Positions 1-8,954 of a stretch of DNA of 64,000 nt are shown here, piece by piece. The notes under the pieces are model-generated. The model had not been told where the DNA came from. It did not search any database and worked only from the letters and a program-made list of their open reading frames with translations. This stretch comes from Pseudomonadota bacterium. GTDB taxonomy: Bacteria > Pseudomonadota > Alphaproteobacteria > Rhodobacterales > Rhodobacteraceae. Numbering within the stretch: position 1 is the first letter of the stretch; every line of letters begins with the position of its first letter. The stretch is from positions 26,585-90,584 of the forward strand of contig JAFEFU010000056.1 of NCBI GenBank assembly GCA_018240425.1, written 5' to 3'. The position numbers and the translations under genes are program-made.

Positions 1-1
1 C

Positions 2-538
2 GGCTCGACGATGATCTATGTGACACACGATCAGGTCGAGGCGATGACGATGGGCGACCGCATCGCCGTTCTGGCCCCGATCGCGGTCGCGGGCAGCCAC
101 AACCTGATGCAGTTCGACACGCCCGACACGATCTACCGCAAGCCCGCGAACCTGTTCGTGGCACGCTTCATCGGCTCGCCCAAGATGAACACGTTCGAGG
201 TCGACACCACGGCCGGCGGGCTCAAGGTTGCCGGACGGGAGGTGCCCTTCGCCGCGGCCCTGCCGCCGCGCGTCGTCGTCGGCATCCGCCCCGAACATAT
301 CGAGGTCGGCGAGGCGGCTGGTCCGTCCCTGTCGGCCAAGGTGCGCGTCACCGAGAACCTCGGCCACGAATATCTGGTCTTCACCGACACCGCCCTCGGT
401 CCGATCACCCTGCGGGTATCCGACCGCCACGACTGCCCCAGGGACGGCCAGGACCTGACCCTCGGCCTGCCGCTGGCGCGGCTGCATGTCTTCGATGCGG
501 CGACCGGAGAGCGGATCGAACCCGATTCCGCGCGGTAG
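2..538 (+). CDS. ABC transporter ATP-binding protein, C-terminal part (UgpC/MalK type)
   Basis: The 5' end lies outside the window. The visible part begins just before the H-loop (VTHDQVEAM) of an ABC ATPase and continues through the MalK/UgpC-like C-terminal TOBE region, with FIGSPKMN and GIRPEHIE motifs. Walker A, the signature and Walker B are therefore upstream of base 1. Proteins with this tail energise binding-protein-dependent import of sugars, polyols or glycerol-3-phosphate at the inner membrane. It is the last gene of an operon entering from the left. The substrate cannot be told from this fragment. It is distinct from the complete transporter ATPase near 9 kb. Confidence 0.9.
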   Translation, partial: GSTMIYVTHDQVEAMTMGDRIAVLAPIAVAGSHNLMQFDTPDTIYRKPANLFVARFIGSPKMNTFEVDTTAGGLKVAGREVPFAAALPPRVVVGIRPEHIEVGEAAGPSLSAKVRVTENLGHEYLVFTDTALGPITLRVSDRHDCPRDGQDLTLGLPLARLHVFDAATGERIEPDSAR

Positions 539-893
539 CCTTTCTGACGGAAGAACAAGCCCCTATCTCGGACCGCTCGGCCAGGTCCGGGACGGGCCGC
601 CATTCTGCCGCCTGCGCTTTCGTCCAGCCGGCGGCGCCATCGTCAATCATATGACCATCTTATCTGCTGTTGACAGGACGAATGTCTATCAGGTAGATTT
701 CTTGAACATCAAATGACCGGCAGAATCAGCTCTGTCTGGACAAGTGGCCGAAGTCATGCGGCCGGTGACGATCACGAGTGAAGGTGAACCGGGCAACCGG
801 TGGCCGCGCGAGTTGCGCGGGGCGGGGAGGCTTGTCGTCGCATGGGGCGACTGCGAGGGTTGCGGAGGGGGGATGGTCCCCTCGGGAAATCAG
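539..893 (+). other. Gene-free regulatory stretch before the Lrp-type regulator
   Basis: No convincing gene is present. A 6-bp stem (CGGACC 569-574 / GGTCCG 584-589) without a T-tract follows the ABC ATPase. An AT-rich patch then holds the inverted repeat GTCA-N6-TGAC (642-655) and a sigma70-like promoter at 670-699. Further down, a hairpin GAGGGG (865-870) / CCCCTC (878-883) would cover an early ATG at 873. AT-rich DNA with small dyads is typical of Lrp/AsnC autoregulation, which is an inference here. Confidence 0.5.
670..699 (+). promoter_or_regulatory. Putative sigma70 promoter for the Lrp/AsnC regulator gene
   Basis: A perfect -35 TTGACA (670-675) is followed after 18 bp by TAGATT (694-699, 4 of 6 matches to TATAAT). 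The implied transcript would have a leader of about 185 nt before the chosen start at 894. It is the best promoter match in the otherwise gene-free stretch upstream of the catabolic cluster. Confidence 0.5.
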
Positions 894-1436
894 ATGGCTG
901 ACAGGGATCAGAAAACCATGAACTCCACCGCGAACCTCGATGAACTGAGCCTGCAGGTGCTCGCGCTGCTGCAAGCGGACGGCCGCATCTCGATCCGCGA
1001 GATGAGCAAGCGTCTGGGCGTTTCGCCGACGACTGTCGGCGCGCGCTACAACCAGCTTCTGGAAGACGGCGTGGTGCAGGTCGTTGCCGCGCCCGATCCG
1101 CGCAAGCTGGGGCTGGACTTTCACGCCATCGTTTCGGTGCGCCTGAAGCCCGGATCGCTGGATGCGGCGGCGGCGGTGCTGGAGGCCAGGCCGGAAGTGA
1201 CCTGGATCGGCCTGACACTGTCCGACCACGGCATTCTGTTCGAGGTGGTGGCGAGCAGCGCCCAGGCCTTCGGCGAGCACAAGGACGCGCTGTTCGCGGA
1301 ACTGCCGGGCTTCGTCAGCGCCGAGGTGAACGTGATCTGGGACGTGCGCAAGCTGCGCTACTCGATGCTGCCGATCGCGGTGAACGGCTACGCCCCCGCC
1401 GAAGCGGATGCTGCCGGGGAATTCGAAACCACATGA
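894..1436 (+). CDS. Lrp/AsnC family transcriptional regulator
   Basis: About 180 aa. The N-terminal winged HTH shows the family pattern (LDELSLQVLALLQADGRIS, then REMSKRLGVSPTTVGARYNQL) and the C-terminal half is a RAM-type ligand-binding domain. Upstream in-frame ATGs at 744 and 873 exist. The one at 873 lies inside a GAGGGG/CCCCTC hairpin that also hides its GGAGG, so I chose ATG 894 (GGGA 6 nt upstream); ATG 918 is also possible. Lrp/AsnC proteins sense amino acids or their breakdown products and control neighbouring catabolic genes. Its place at the head of the M24-hyuAB-transporter cluster suggests a local regulator, comparable to the AsnC-type regulators of ectoine-use operons. Confidence 0.9.
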   Translation: MADRDQKTMNSTANLDELSLQVLALLQADGRISIREMSKRLGVSPTTVGARYNQLLEDGVVQVVAAPDPRKLGLDFHAIVSVRLKPGSLDAAAAVLEARPEVTWIGLTLSDHGILFEVVASSAQAFGEHKDALFAELPGFVSAEVNVIWDVRKLRYSMLPIAVNGYAPAEADAAGEFETT

Positions 1437-1478
1437 CGCCGCGCGCAAGGCGCGCGCGGCCCAAAGGGAGATGACAAG

Positions 1479-2717
1479 GTGAACATGCTGCAAAAAGTGC
1501 CGATGGATCTGGTGAGCATCCTGAAAAAGGATCCGCTGCCCAAGGAACTGGCCTTCCCGGTGGCCGAATACCAGAAGCGCGTCGCCGCGACCCAGAACCT
1601 GATGCGGGCGCAGGGTATCGACTTCCTGATCATCTCGATGACGCCGAACCTGGGCTACCTGACCGGCTACGACACCACCATGCCCTCGGGCTACACCATC
1701 GGCATCCTTGGCCAGAGCGGCAACGTGCGGCTCCATGCCTCGGAACTCGAGGCGCCCTGTGCGCTTCTCTTCTCGACCATCGAGGAGATCGACGTCTTCT
1801 ACTGGTACGACGCCGACGACACCTCGACCCAGCTTTGCGGGATCCTGCGCGACCTCGGCGCCGACGGCAAGCGCATCGGGCTCGAGATGGACAATCCCGA
1901 GACCTTCGCCAGCGGAGCGCTCGACACCCGCACCTACCGGCGGATGCAGGAGCTGCTGCCCAAGGCCGAATTCGTCGACGCGACCCACCTGGTCCTCGAC
2001 GTGCGCAGCGTGAAGTCGGCGGGCGAGCTTGACAAGATGCGCCAGGCGGCGAAATGGACGCTTCAGGGGCTTCTCGCCTCGATCGACGCCTGCGCGCTCG
2101 GCCGCACCGACAACGAGGTGGTGGCCGAGGGCTATTACGCGATGGTCAAGGCCGGGTCGGAACTGATGTCGATCGACCCGATGTGCGTCGTCGGCCCGCG
2201 CACCGCCTACATGCCGCACATCCCCTATCGCCGCCACAAGCTGAACCAGGGCGACACGGTCTATCTGGAATATACCGGCACCTTCGACCGGTACAACGCG
2301 CCGGGGATGCGCAGCGCGGTGATCGGCAAGCCGTCGGACGGGGTTCGGCGCCTGTCGGACGCGGCGCTGGAGACGCTCGACCTTCTCTTCGCCAATATCA
2401 AGCCCGGCCGCACCGGCGACGATGTGGCACAGATCGCCAAGAAGGCGCTGGCCAAGGCGCCCGAGGGCACCTTCTTCCACGGCGGCTATGGCTATTCCAT
2501 CGGCATGGGCCACCAGCCCACCTGGACCGAGGCCGCGCATTACATCGCCGAAGGGTCGGAAACCCTGCTGAAGCCCGGCATGTGCTTCCACCTGCCGCTC
2601 TGCGCCTGGGTTCCGGGCGACAAGTACGGCATCGGCTTCTCGGAAAGTATCACGGTCACCGAGACCGGCTGCGAGATCCTCGGGCCGGGCGACCGGCGCG
2701 AACTGGCCGTGCGCTGA
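1479..2717 (+). CDS. M24-fold hydrolase, ectoine-hydrolase/creatinase-like, metal ligands mostly lost
   Basis: 412 aa with a creatinase-like N-terminal domain (about 25-170) and a pita-bread C-terminal domain (about 180-410). True M24 peptidases use five metal ligands (D, D, H, E, E). Here they align with E264, P275, Y339, the L372/P373 region and E389, so only the last is kept. GYSIG, PGMCFHL and GFSESITVTETG resemble DoeA/EutD ectoine hydrolases and the metal-free creatinase branch. A C-N hydrolase acting on a small cyclic or guanidino-like compound is therefore more likely than an Xaa-Pro peptidase. GTG 1479 has AGGGAG upstream; ATG 1485 is an alternative. It follows the regulator by 42 bp and precedes hyuA. 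Confidence 0.8.
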   Translation: MNMLQKVPMDLVSILKKDPLPKELAFPVAEYQKRVAATQNLMRAQGIDFLIISMTPNLGYLTGYDTTMPSGYTIGILGQSGNVRLHASELEAPCALLFSTIEEIDVFYWYDADDTSTQLCGILRDLGADGKRIGLEMDNPETFASGALDTRTYRRMQELLPKAEFVDATHLVLDVRSVKSAGELDKMRQAAKWTLQGLLASIDACALGRTDNEVVAEGYYAMVKAGSELMSIDPMCVVGPRTAYMPHIPYRRHKLNQGDTVYLEYTGTFDRYNAPGMRSAVIGKPSDGVRRLSDAALETLDLLFANIKPGRTGDDVAQIAKKALAKAPEGTFFHGGYGYSIGMGHQPTWTEAAHYIAEGSETLLKPGMCFHLPLCAWVPGDKYGIGFSESITVTETGCEILGPGDRRELAVR

Positions 2718-2750
2718 GCGCCTCACCCGAACCCGACAGGAGCAAGAGAC

Positions 2751-4793
2751 ATGCGCCGCATCGCCATCGACACCGGGGGCACCTTCACCGACTGCGTCCT
2801 TTACGACGGGCACGAAAAGGTGCTGGCCGTCGCCAAGGTTCCCTCGCAGCCGAAGTCCCCCGACCGGGCCATCGCCAACGGCATCAACCGCCTGCTGGAA
2901 ATCGCCAAGCTCAAGCCCACCGACATCGACCAGGTGGCGCACGGCACGACCATCGCCACCAACGCGGTGATCCAGGGCCGCTATGCCCGGGCCGGGATGA
3001 TCACCACCCAAGGCTGCCGCGACACGCTGGAGATCGGCTCGCAGATCCGCACCCAGCCTTACAACCTGCGGGCCGAGCAGAAGAAGCCGCTGATCCCCCG
3101 CGATCTGCGCATCGAGGTGCCGGGGCGGCTGGCGGCGATGGGCGAGGAGATCGAGGCCATCGACGAGGCGGCGGTCCGTCAGGCGGTCAAGGCGCTGAAG
3201 GACAAGGGCGCCGAGGCGGTGGCGGTGGCGGGCCTTTTCAGCTTCGCCAACCCGGCGCAGGAAGAGCGCGTGGCCGAGATCGTGCGCGAGGTCGCGCCCG
3301 AGATGTATGTGATGTCCTCGGCCGCCGTGTCGCCCGAGGTGCGGGAATATCCCCGCTTTGCCACGGTCGCGGTCAACGTCGGCCTCGCGCCGCATCTCGA
3401 CCCCTACCTGTCGCGTCTGCGCGGCTTCCTTGATGCGGAAGGGTTCACCTGTCCGCTTCTCATCATGCAAAGCAACGGCGGCGTGGCGACGGATTCGCGC
3501 TGCAAGGGCGACCGGGCGCATCATCTGGTCCTGTCGGGTCCGGCGGGATGCGTGATGGGCGGGCTGCACCTGACAAAGGTGGCGGGTTTCGACAACCTCG
3601 TCACCGTCGACGTGGGCGGCACCAGCGCCGACATCGGCATGATCGTCGGCGCCGAGGCGCGGACGCGGATGGAGATGCTGCTCTCAAACGGGGTGCCCTT
3701 GCACCTGCGGCATCTGGAGATCGAGACCATCGGCGCGGGCGGCGGCTCGATCGCCTGGGTGGATGAGGGCGGCGCGCTTCAGGTCGGGCCGCAAAGCGCG
3801 GGTGCCGATCCCGGCCCGGCCTGCTTTGGCCTGACCGGCACCGAGCCGACGCTGACCGACGCCCATGTGGTGCTGGGGCGGCTGAACCAGGATCGCATCC
3901 TTGGCGGCGAACTGAAGGTCCATCTCGACCTCGCCCGCAAGGCGGTCGGCGCGCTCGGCGAGAAGCTCGGCCTGTCGGTCGAGGAGGCGGCGCTCGGCAT
4001 CGTCCGGGTGGCCGACGCCAACATGGCCGGCGCGATCCGCAGTGTTGCTGCGCGAAACGGCGACGACCTGCGCGAGTTCGCCCTGGTCGCGGCGGGTGGG
4101 GCAGGCGCACTCAACGCCGTCGATCTGGCCCGCGACCTGGGCATGAAGGCGGTGGTGGTGCCGATGCGGCCGGGGCTGTTCAGCGCCATCGGCGTGCTGG
4201 ACGCGCGCATCCGCCACGACCTTGTGCAGTCGGTCCTGATGTTCGCCGACAAGCCAGACATGGCGCTGATCGGGCGGGCGCATGAGACGCTGGCCGAAAA
4301 GGCCCGTGCGATGCTTGCGGCCGACGGGGCGCCGGCGAAGGGCGTCGAGATCAGCCACCAGCTCGATCTGCGCTATCTCGGCCAGGAATATGCGGTCACG
4401 GTCACGGTGACGCCGGGCGAGGCGATGGCCGAAGTGCTGAAGCGCTTCCACGAGTTGCACGACCGCACCTACGGCCATTCGGCCCCCGGCGAGGCGACCG
4501 AGATCGTCGCGGTCCGCGCCGTAGGCTATGGCCAGCTTGGCGCCGTCCACTGGCCCGACCGCACCGTCTTTGGCGACGGCAGGCCGCAGACGACACGGCA
4601 GGTCTGGTTCGCCGAAGCCGGCGGCTATGTCACCGCCCCGGTTTATCAACGCGCGGCGCTGAGCCCCAGCCAGACGATCAGGGGCCCGGCGATCATCGAA
4701 CAGCTCGACACCACCACCGTCATGCCCCCGGCCTGCACGGCGCGGCTGGACAGCAAGGACAACATCATCATCACCCTGGAGGCGCTGGCATGA
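2751..4793 (+). CDS. hyuA: Hydantoinase/oxoprolinase family subunit A
   Basis: 680 aa, usual length for HyuA. The N-terminal ASKHA-type nucleotide-binding motif IDTGGTFTD is at about residues 5-13. The phosphate-binding motif VDVGGTSADIG and the motif GAGGGSIAW follow in the middle, then a C-terminal oxoprolinase-type domain. The A subunit phosphorylates the amide oxygen of a lactam, hydantoin or similar ring at the expense of ATP, and works with subunit B. Substrates known for the family include N-methylhydantoin, 5-oxoproline, caprolactam and acetone (carboxylases); sequence alone does not choose. The stop overlaps the hyuB start (ATGA), indicating translational coupling. Confidence 0.9.
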   Translation: MRRIAIDTGGTFTDCVLYDGHEKVLAVAKVPSQPKSPDRAIANGINRLLEIAKLKPTDIDQVAHGTTIATNAVIQGRYARAGMITTQGCRDTLEIGSQIRTQPYNLRAEQKKPLIPRDLRIEVPGRLAAMGEEIEAIDEAAVRQAVKALKDKGAEAVAVAGLFSFANPAQEERVAEIVREVAPEMYVMSSAAVSPEVREYPRFATVAVNVGLAPHLDPYLSRLRGFLDAEGFTCPLLIMQSNGGVATDSRCKGDRAHHLVLSGPAGCVMGGLHLTKVAGFDNLVTVDVGGTSADIGMIVGAEARTRMEMLLSNGVPLHLRHLEIETIGAGGGSIAWVDEGGALQVGPQSAGADPGPACFGLTGTEPTLTDAHVVLGRLNQDRILGGELKVHLDLARKAVGALGEKLGLSVEEAALGIVRVADANMAGAIRSVAARNGDDLREFALVAAGGAGALNAVDLARDLGMKAVVVPMRPGLFSAIGVLDARIRHDLVQSVLMFADKPDMALIGRAHETLAEKARAMLAADGAPAKGVEISHQLDLRYLGQEYAVTVTVTPGEAMAEVLKRFHELHDRTYGHSAPGEATEIVAVRAVGYGQLGAVHWPDRTVFGDGRPQTTRQVWFAEAGGYVTAPVYQRAALSPSQTIRGPAIIEQLDTTTVMPPACTARLDSKDNIIITLEALA

Positions 4794-6472
4794 AAGACGC
4801 CGTCAACCCCGGCCTGACCGATCCGATCACCGTCGCCGTCATCGGATCGGCGCTCCGCGCCACAGTGAACGAGATGGGCGAGGCGCTGCGCCGCTCCTCG
4901 CACTCGCCGATCATCCGCGAGATGCTGGACTATTCCTGCGCGGTCTTCACCGCGAAGGGCGACATCGTCAGCCAGGATGAATTCCTGCCGGCACTTCTGG
5001 GCGCCATGGCCTTCGCCATGCCGGTGCTGTTGAAGGAGAACCCGGTCGAAACGATCCGCCCCGGCGACATGTTCATCGGCAACGACCCCTACCGGGGCGG
5101 CACGCACACGCCTGACATCCACATTTTCGCCCCGGTCTTCGTGGGCGGCAAACTGGTGGCCTGGTCGGCGAACCTTGCCCACCACGCCGACGTGGGCGGC
5201 ACCAACCCCGGCACCGAGGGTTTCGCCAACCGCTCGATCTTCGAGGAGGGCATCCGCTTTCCTTACGTGAAGGTGTTCGAGGAAGGCCGCGCCGTCGATC
5301 AGGTCTTCCGCTACATCGAGAACAACGTGCGCGACCCGCAGTCGAACCTCGGCGACCTGCGCGCGCAGATCGCGGCGGCGAAGCTGGGCGTCCAGCGCCT
5401 TGACGGGCTGTTCGCCAAATATGGCGTCGCGACGATGCAGGCGGCGATGGAAGAGCGCATCGACCAGGACGAACGCAAGATGCGGGCGCTGATCGCGCAG
5501 CGCCCCGACGGCGAGGCGACGGCCTCGGGGTTCCTCGACAACGACGGGCTGGGCGGCGATCCGGTCGAAATCCGCGTCAAGGTCACGGTCAGGGGCGACA
5601 ATGTGACGGTCGATTTCACCGGCACGGCGCCGCAGATGGCGGGCGGCATGAACTGCTCGCGCACCGCGGCCTCCTCGGCGGTGATCTTCGCGGTCAAGGC
5701 GGCCTTCGGCGTCGGCACCGGGCAGACGGCGGGCTGCGTGCGGCCGATCACCATCATCCTGCCCGAAGGCTCGATGGTGAACCCGCGCTTCCCGGCCGCC
5801 GTCAGCCTGCGCCACCTCGCGGCGCAGCGCACCGCCGACACGCTGATCCTCGCCTTCTCGAAACTCTACCCCGATGCCATCTCGGCCGGCACGTTCGTGG
5901 GCTTCTCGAGCCTCGCCGTCGAATGCCGCCATCCGCGCACGAGGCAGGTGGTGATCATGTCCGACGACCTCGGCGGCGGGTTTGGCGGCAACAGCGACGG
6001 CGACGGGCTGACCGCCGTCGACACCTACCTTTCCAACGTCGGCATCCTGCCGGCCGAAATCTGCGAGCGCCAGTATCCGATCCGCATCGACGAGACGGTG
6101 CTTCTGGAGGACACCGCGGGCGCGGGCGCGCAGCGGGGCGGGCTTGGCATCCGCCGCATCTACCACTTCCTCGATACCTGCGACGTGGTCTTCTACACCG
6201 AACAGACCGATGCGCGCTTCGCCCCCTGGGGGCTGGCGGGCGGGAAGTCCGGCAAGCCCGCGCTCCTGCGGCTGGAGCGCGCCGACGGGACGGTGATGCC
6301 GATCACCAAGAACCGGATGCTGGTGGGCAAGGGTGACCGCCTGGTGACCTGCACCGGCGGCGGCGGCGGATACGGCGACCCGAAGCAGCGCGACCGCGAG
6401 GCGGTGCGCGAGGATCTGCGCGAAGGCAAGATCAGCGCCGCGGCTGCGCGCGATGTCTACGGGCTGGTCTGA
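4790..6472 (+). CDS. hyuB: Hydantoinase/oxoprolinase family subunit B
   Basis: 560 aa, matching family length. Typical motifs are SHSPIIREMLDYSCA near the N-terminus, GDMFIGNDPYRGGTHTPD, HHADVGGTNPG and the glycine-rich C-terminal TGGGGGYGDP. HyuB hydrolyses the ring activated by HyuA in the cytoplasm. It overlaps hyuA by 4 nt (ATGA). Acetone carboxylases would need a third small subunit, which is not encoded nearby, so an ATP-dependent ring-opening amidohydrolase is favoured. The exact lactam, imide or hydantoin is not determined. Confidence 0.9.
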   Translation: MKDAVNPGLTDPITVAVIGSALRATVNEMGEALRRSSHSPIIREMLDYSCAVFTAKGDIVSQDEFLPALLGAMAFAMPVLLKENPVETIRPGDMFIGNDPYRGGTHTPDIHIFAPVFVGGKLVAWSANLAHHADVGGTNPGTEGFANRSIFEEGIRFPYVKVFEEGRAVDQVFRYIENNVRDPQSNLGDLRAQIAAAKLGVQRLDGLFAKYGVATMQAAMEERIDQDERKMRALIAQRPDGEATASGFLDNDGLGGDPVEIRVKVTVRGDNVTVDFTGTAPQMAGGMNCSRTAASSAVIFAVKAAFGVGTGQTAGCVRPITIILPEGSMVNPRFPAAVSLRHLAAQRTADTLILAFSKLYPDAISAGTFVGFSSLAVECRHPRTRQVVIMSDDLGGGFGGNSDGDGLTAVDTYLSNVGILPAEICERQYPIRIDETVLLEDTAGAGAQRGGLGIRRIYHFLDTCDVVFYTEQTDARFAPWGLAGGKSGKPALLRLERADGTVMPITKNRMLVGKGDRLVTCTGGGGGYGDPKQRDREAVREDLREGKISAAAARDVYGLV

Positions 6473-6532
6473 ACGCAACACCACGCGGGCGGCGCCTCTG
6501 TCGCCCGCGCCATGACGCAAGGAAGGCAAGGC

Positions 6533-7729
6533 ATGAAGATCACGGTTCTGGGCGGCGCTGGCATGATGGGGCAGGGGATCATCCGCGATCTTCTGTCCGA
6601 CCGCGCGATCATCGACATCAGCGAATTGCGGGTTCCCGACGCCTCGCCCGAACGCCTTGCGGCGCTGAAGGCCGAGTTCGGGGCCGACAAGCGGCTCAGG
6701 CTCTCGCAGCTTGACGTGACCGACGCGGCGGCGCTTGACGGCGCGCTGCGCGGCTCTGACCTGTGCGTGAACTCGGTGCCGACGCTCGCCGGCCATCAGA
6801 TGCGCATCTTCGAGGCGGCCTTGAACGCGGGCACCCACTACACCGACCTTGGCGGGCTTGGCACCTATACCGTCAAGCAGCTTGAATGGCGCGACCGCTT
6901 CCGCGATGCAGGGCTGTGCGCCGTCCTTGGCGTCGGCGCCGATCCGGGCATGTCGAACGTGATCTGCCGCGCCGTCGCCGACCAGCTGGACGAGATCGAC
7001 AGCATCAACCTTTACTGGGCGGCCGAGCTGACCGGCCCGGAAAACCCGGTGCTGGTGCCGCCCTACTCGGTCTCGACCGTGCTGGCCGAATACGCCCACC
7101 CGTCGATCCAGTTTCACGGTGGCAAGCATGTGACATGCGCGCCTATGACCGGGGTCGAGACCCTGGACCTGCCCGAGCCCTGGGGCCGGTGCGAGTTCAT
7201 GTATTCGCCGCATTCAGAACAGCTGACCGTGCCCCTGGCCGCTGGGATCCGCGAGAAGGGCATCAAGGAGTTCACCTGGAAACTGCACCTGCCGCACCGC
7301 GAGCACGAGGCCTGGGTCGGCCTCGTCAAGGCGGGTTTCGGCGAGTTCGATGATCCGGTCACGGTCGGCGGCGTCACCGTCAGGCCGCTTGACGTGCTGA
7401 ACGCGGTGATCTTCCGCAACATCGAGAAGAACGCCGACCGCATCCCCGCGCAGGACAGCCACGAGATCCATTTCGCCATCGGCCGCGGCCGCAAGGGCGG
7501 CAAGCCCGTGACGGCGCGCTGCGAGGTCGTGGTGCGTCCGAACAGCCTCTACGACGGCTATCGCGATGCCGCGACCTCGATGAACGCCTCGATCGCGGCA
7601 CAGCTTCTTCTGGCGGGCGGTGGGCGGCCCGGCGTCTTCGCCCCCGAGGAGTTTTTCGACATCCCGGCCTATTTCCGCGAGCTGGGCAAGCGGCACTTCG
7701 AAGTCAGAAGCAACGTGGCACCGGCGTGA
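6533..7729 (+). CDS. Saccharopine dehydrogenase family protein
   Basis: 398 aa. The N-terminus is a Rossmann nucleotide-binding motif (KITVLGGAGMMGQGI) and the fold continues with the saccharopine dehydrogenase pattern (ALDGALRGSDLCVNS, HYTDLGG, GVGADPGMSNV). Members reversibly oxidise secondary amines linking an amino acid and an oxo-acid (saccharopine, carboxynorspermidine, opines). I chose ATG 6533 because AGGAAGG lies at a good distance; the in-frame ATG 6512 lacks a comparable site. It sits between hyuB and the ABC importer, which suggests it oxidises the opened or imported amine. Substrate and cofactor preference are not visible. Confidence 0.85.
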   Translation: MKITVLGGAGMMGQGIIRDLLSDRAIIDISELRVPDASPERLAALKAEFGADKRLRLSQLDVTDAAALDGALRGSDLCVNSVPTLAGHQMRIFEAALNAGTHYTDLGGLGTYTVKQLEWRDRFRDAGLCAVLGVGADPGMSNVICRAVADQLDEIDSINLYWAAELTGPENPVLVPPYSVSTVLAEYAHPSIQFHGGKHVTCAPMTGVETLDLPEPWGRCEFMYSPHSEQLTVPLAAGIREKGIKEFTWKLHLPHREHEAWVGLVKAGFGEFDDPVTVGGVTVRPLDVLNAVIFRNIEKNADRIPAQDSHEIHFAIGRGRKGGKPVTARCEVVVRPNSLYDGYRDAATSMNASIAAQLLLAGGGRPGVFAPEEFFDIPAYFRELGKRHFEVRSNVAPA

Positions 7730-7752
7730 ACCGGCCAACAGGGAGAACTGCA

Positions 7753-8898
7753 ATGACCAATCGCAACACGGGTCCGAACACGGCCAGTCCCGCCAGCGCG
7801 CTGCGCCTTTCGCGGCGGTTCTTCATGGCGGGGGCAGGCGGCGTGGCGGCGCTTGCCGGCTTCGGCCTGAAGCCCGCGCTGGCGGGCCAGGGCCAGGTGG
7901 CCTTTCTCGGCTGGGAGGGCTATGACCTTGCCTTCAAGGCCGACGACATCCTGAAGAAGGCCGGCGCCAGCTTTCAGCCGACCTACATTTCGACGATCGA
8001 GGACATCATCACCAAGCTGCGCTCGGGCGGCATGGGCTCGATCGACCTGACGACGCTCATCTACCAGTATGTCGGCTTCTCCGCATCGAGTGGCATCCTT
8101 GACCCGATCGACGAGAGCCTGGTGCCGAACCTCGCGGGCATGCACCCGCGCTTCAAGTCGCTCGACCAGTTCCTCAGGATCGACGGCAAGCTCTACGGCA
8201 TTCCCTTCACCTTCTCGTCGATCCCGCTGATGTACAACCCGGCCAAGGTCGCGCGGCCGACCTCGTGGAAGGACATGCTGAAGCCCGAGCACAAGGGCCG
8301 GGTCGTCGGCTTCCCGGATGCGATGAGCATGATCGTCACCTGGTCGAAGGTCGCCAACGAAGGCATCGCCGACCCGAGCCGCATGACGCGCGAGCAACTG
8401 GACAAGACGATCGAGCTGATGGTGGCCCTCAAGGCCAATTCCCGCGCCGTCCCGTCGAGCATGGGCGAGATTTCCGACATGTTCGGCCGCGGCGAGATCG
8501 ACATGGCGATGGGCTGGGAGCCGATGGTGAAATGGGTGCAGGACAAGGGGGTCGAGCTTGCCATCGCCTCGCCTTCCGAGGGAACCTTCGCCTACTTCGA
8601 CACGGTCAACATCGCCAAGGACGCCCCGAACCGCGAGCTTGACCATGCGCTCATCAACTGGGGCCTGTCGGCGGCGACGCAGAAGACCTTCTCCGAAGCC
8701 AACGTCCTCGGCATCGTCAACGCCGAGGCGATGGGCAAGGTCACGGATCCGGTCGTGTCGAAGATCTTCCACTTCGACGACATCGACGCCTACTTTGCCG
8801 ACAAGTTCCTGCCGGGAATGTTCCCGCTTGAACCCGAGGGCGATCTCGTGACCTGGGACGAGGTTCTCCAGGCCTTCGAGAACTACCAGCGGGCATGA
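7753..8898 (+). CDS. ABC transporter periplasmic substrate-binding protein (PotD/PotF type)
   Basis: 381 aa. A twin-arginine signal (SRRFFMAG at about residues 18-25, hydrophobic stretch, cleavage near ALA-GQ) indicates Tat export. The mature part matches the spermidine/putrescine-like solute-binding family (FLGWEGYD, LIYQYVG, GKLYGIPFTFSSIPLMYNP, DMAMGWEPM). ATG 7753 has GGGAGA upstream. It is the first gene of a binding protein, ATPase, permease, permease set. PotD-type proteins bind polyamines, opines or related cationic compounds, so a nitrogenous substrate fits the neighbouring enzymes; the ligand itself is inferred only. Confidence 0.92.
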   Translation: MTNRNTGPNTASPASALRLSRRFFMAGAGGVAALAGFGLKPALAGQGQVAFLGWEGYDLAFKADDILKKAGASFQPTYISTIEDIITKLRSGGMGSIDLTTLIYQYVGFSASSGILDPIDESLVPNLAGMHPRFKSLDQFLRIDGKLYGIPFTFSSIPLMYNPAKVARPTSWKDMLKPEHKGRVVGFPDAMSMIVTWSKVANEGIADPSRMTREQLDKTIELMVALKANSRAVPSSMGEISDMFGRGEIDMAMGWEPMVKWVQDKGVELAIASPSEGTFAYFDTVNIAKDAPNRELDHALINWGLSAATQKTFSEANVLGIVNAEAMGKVTDPVVSKIFHFDDIDAYFADKFLPGMFPLEPEGDLVTWDEVLQAFENYQRA

Positions 8899-8954
8899 TG
8901 GCGATGAAGCACGGTCCGCACGCATTCGAACCGGTCCTGACGGGAGCGATGGCC

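Noticed and set aside
1479..2717. Xaa-Pro aminopeptidase
   Set aside because: Four of the five metal ligands required for the peptidase are replaced.
2054..3433. 459-codon plus-strand frame spanning the M24 and hyuA genes
   Set aside because: Arg/His-rich out-of-frame reading of two clear genes.
726..3569. Very long antisense open frame (about 947 codons) opposite the regulator, M24 and hyuA genes
   Set aside because: It is rich in Arg/His/Gly/Ala, has no domain pattern, and lies opposite three well-supported genes; GC-rich codon bias produces such frames.
2751..6472. Acetone carboxylase
   Set aside because: The A and B subunits are related, but the small gamma subunit gene is missing and the neighbours point to amide or lactam chemistry.
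4646..7213. Long antisense open frame opposite hyuB and the saccharopine-dehydrogenase-like gene
   Set aside because: Low-complexity composition and no motifs; a shadow of the plus-strand genes.
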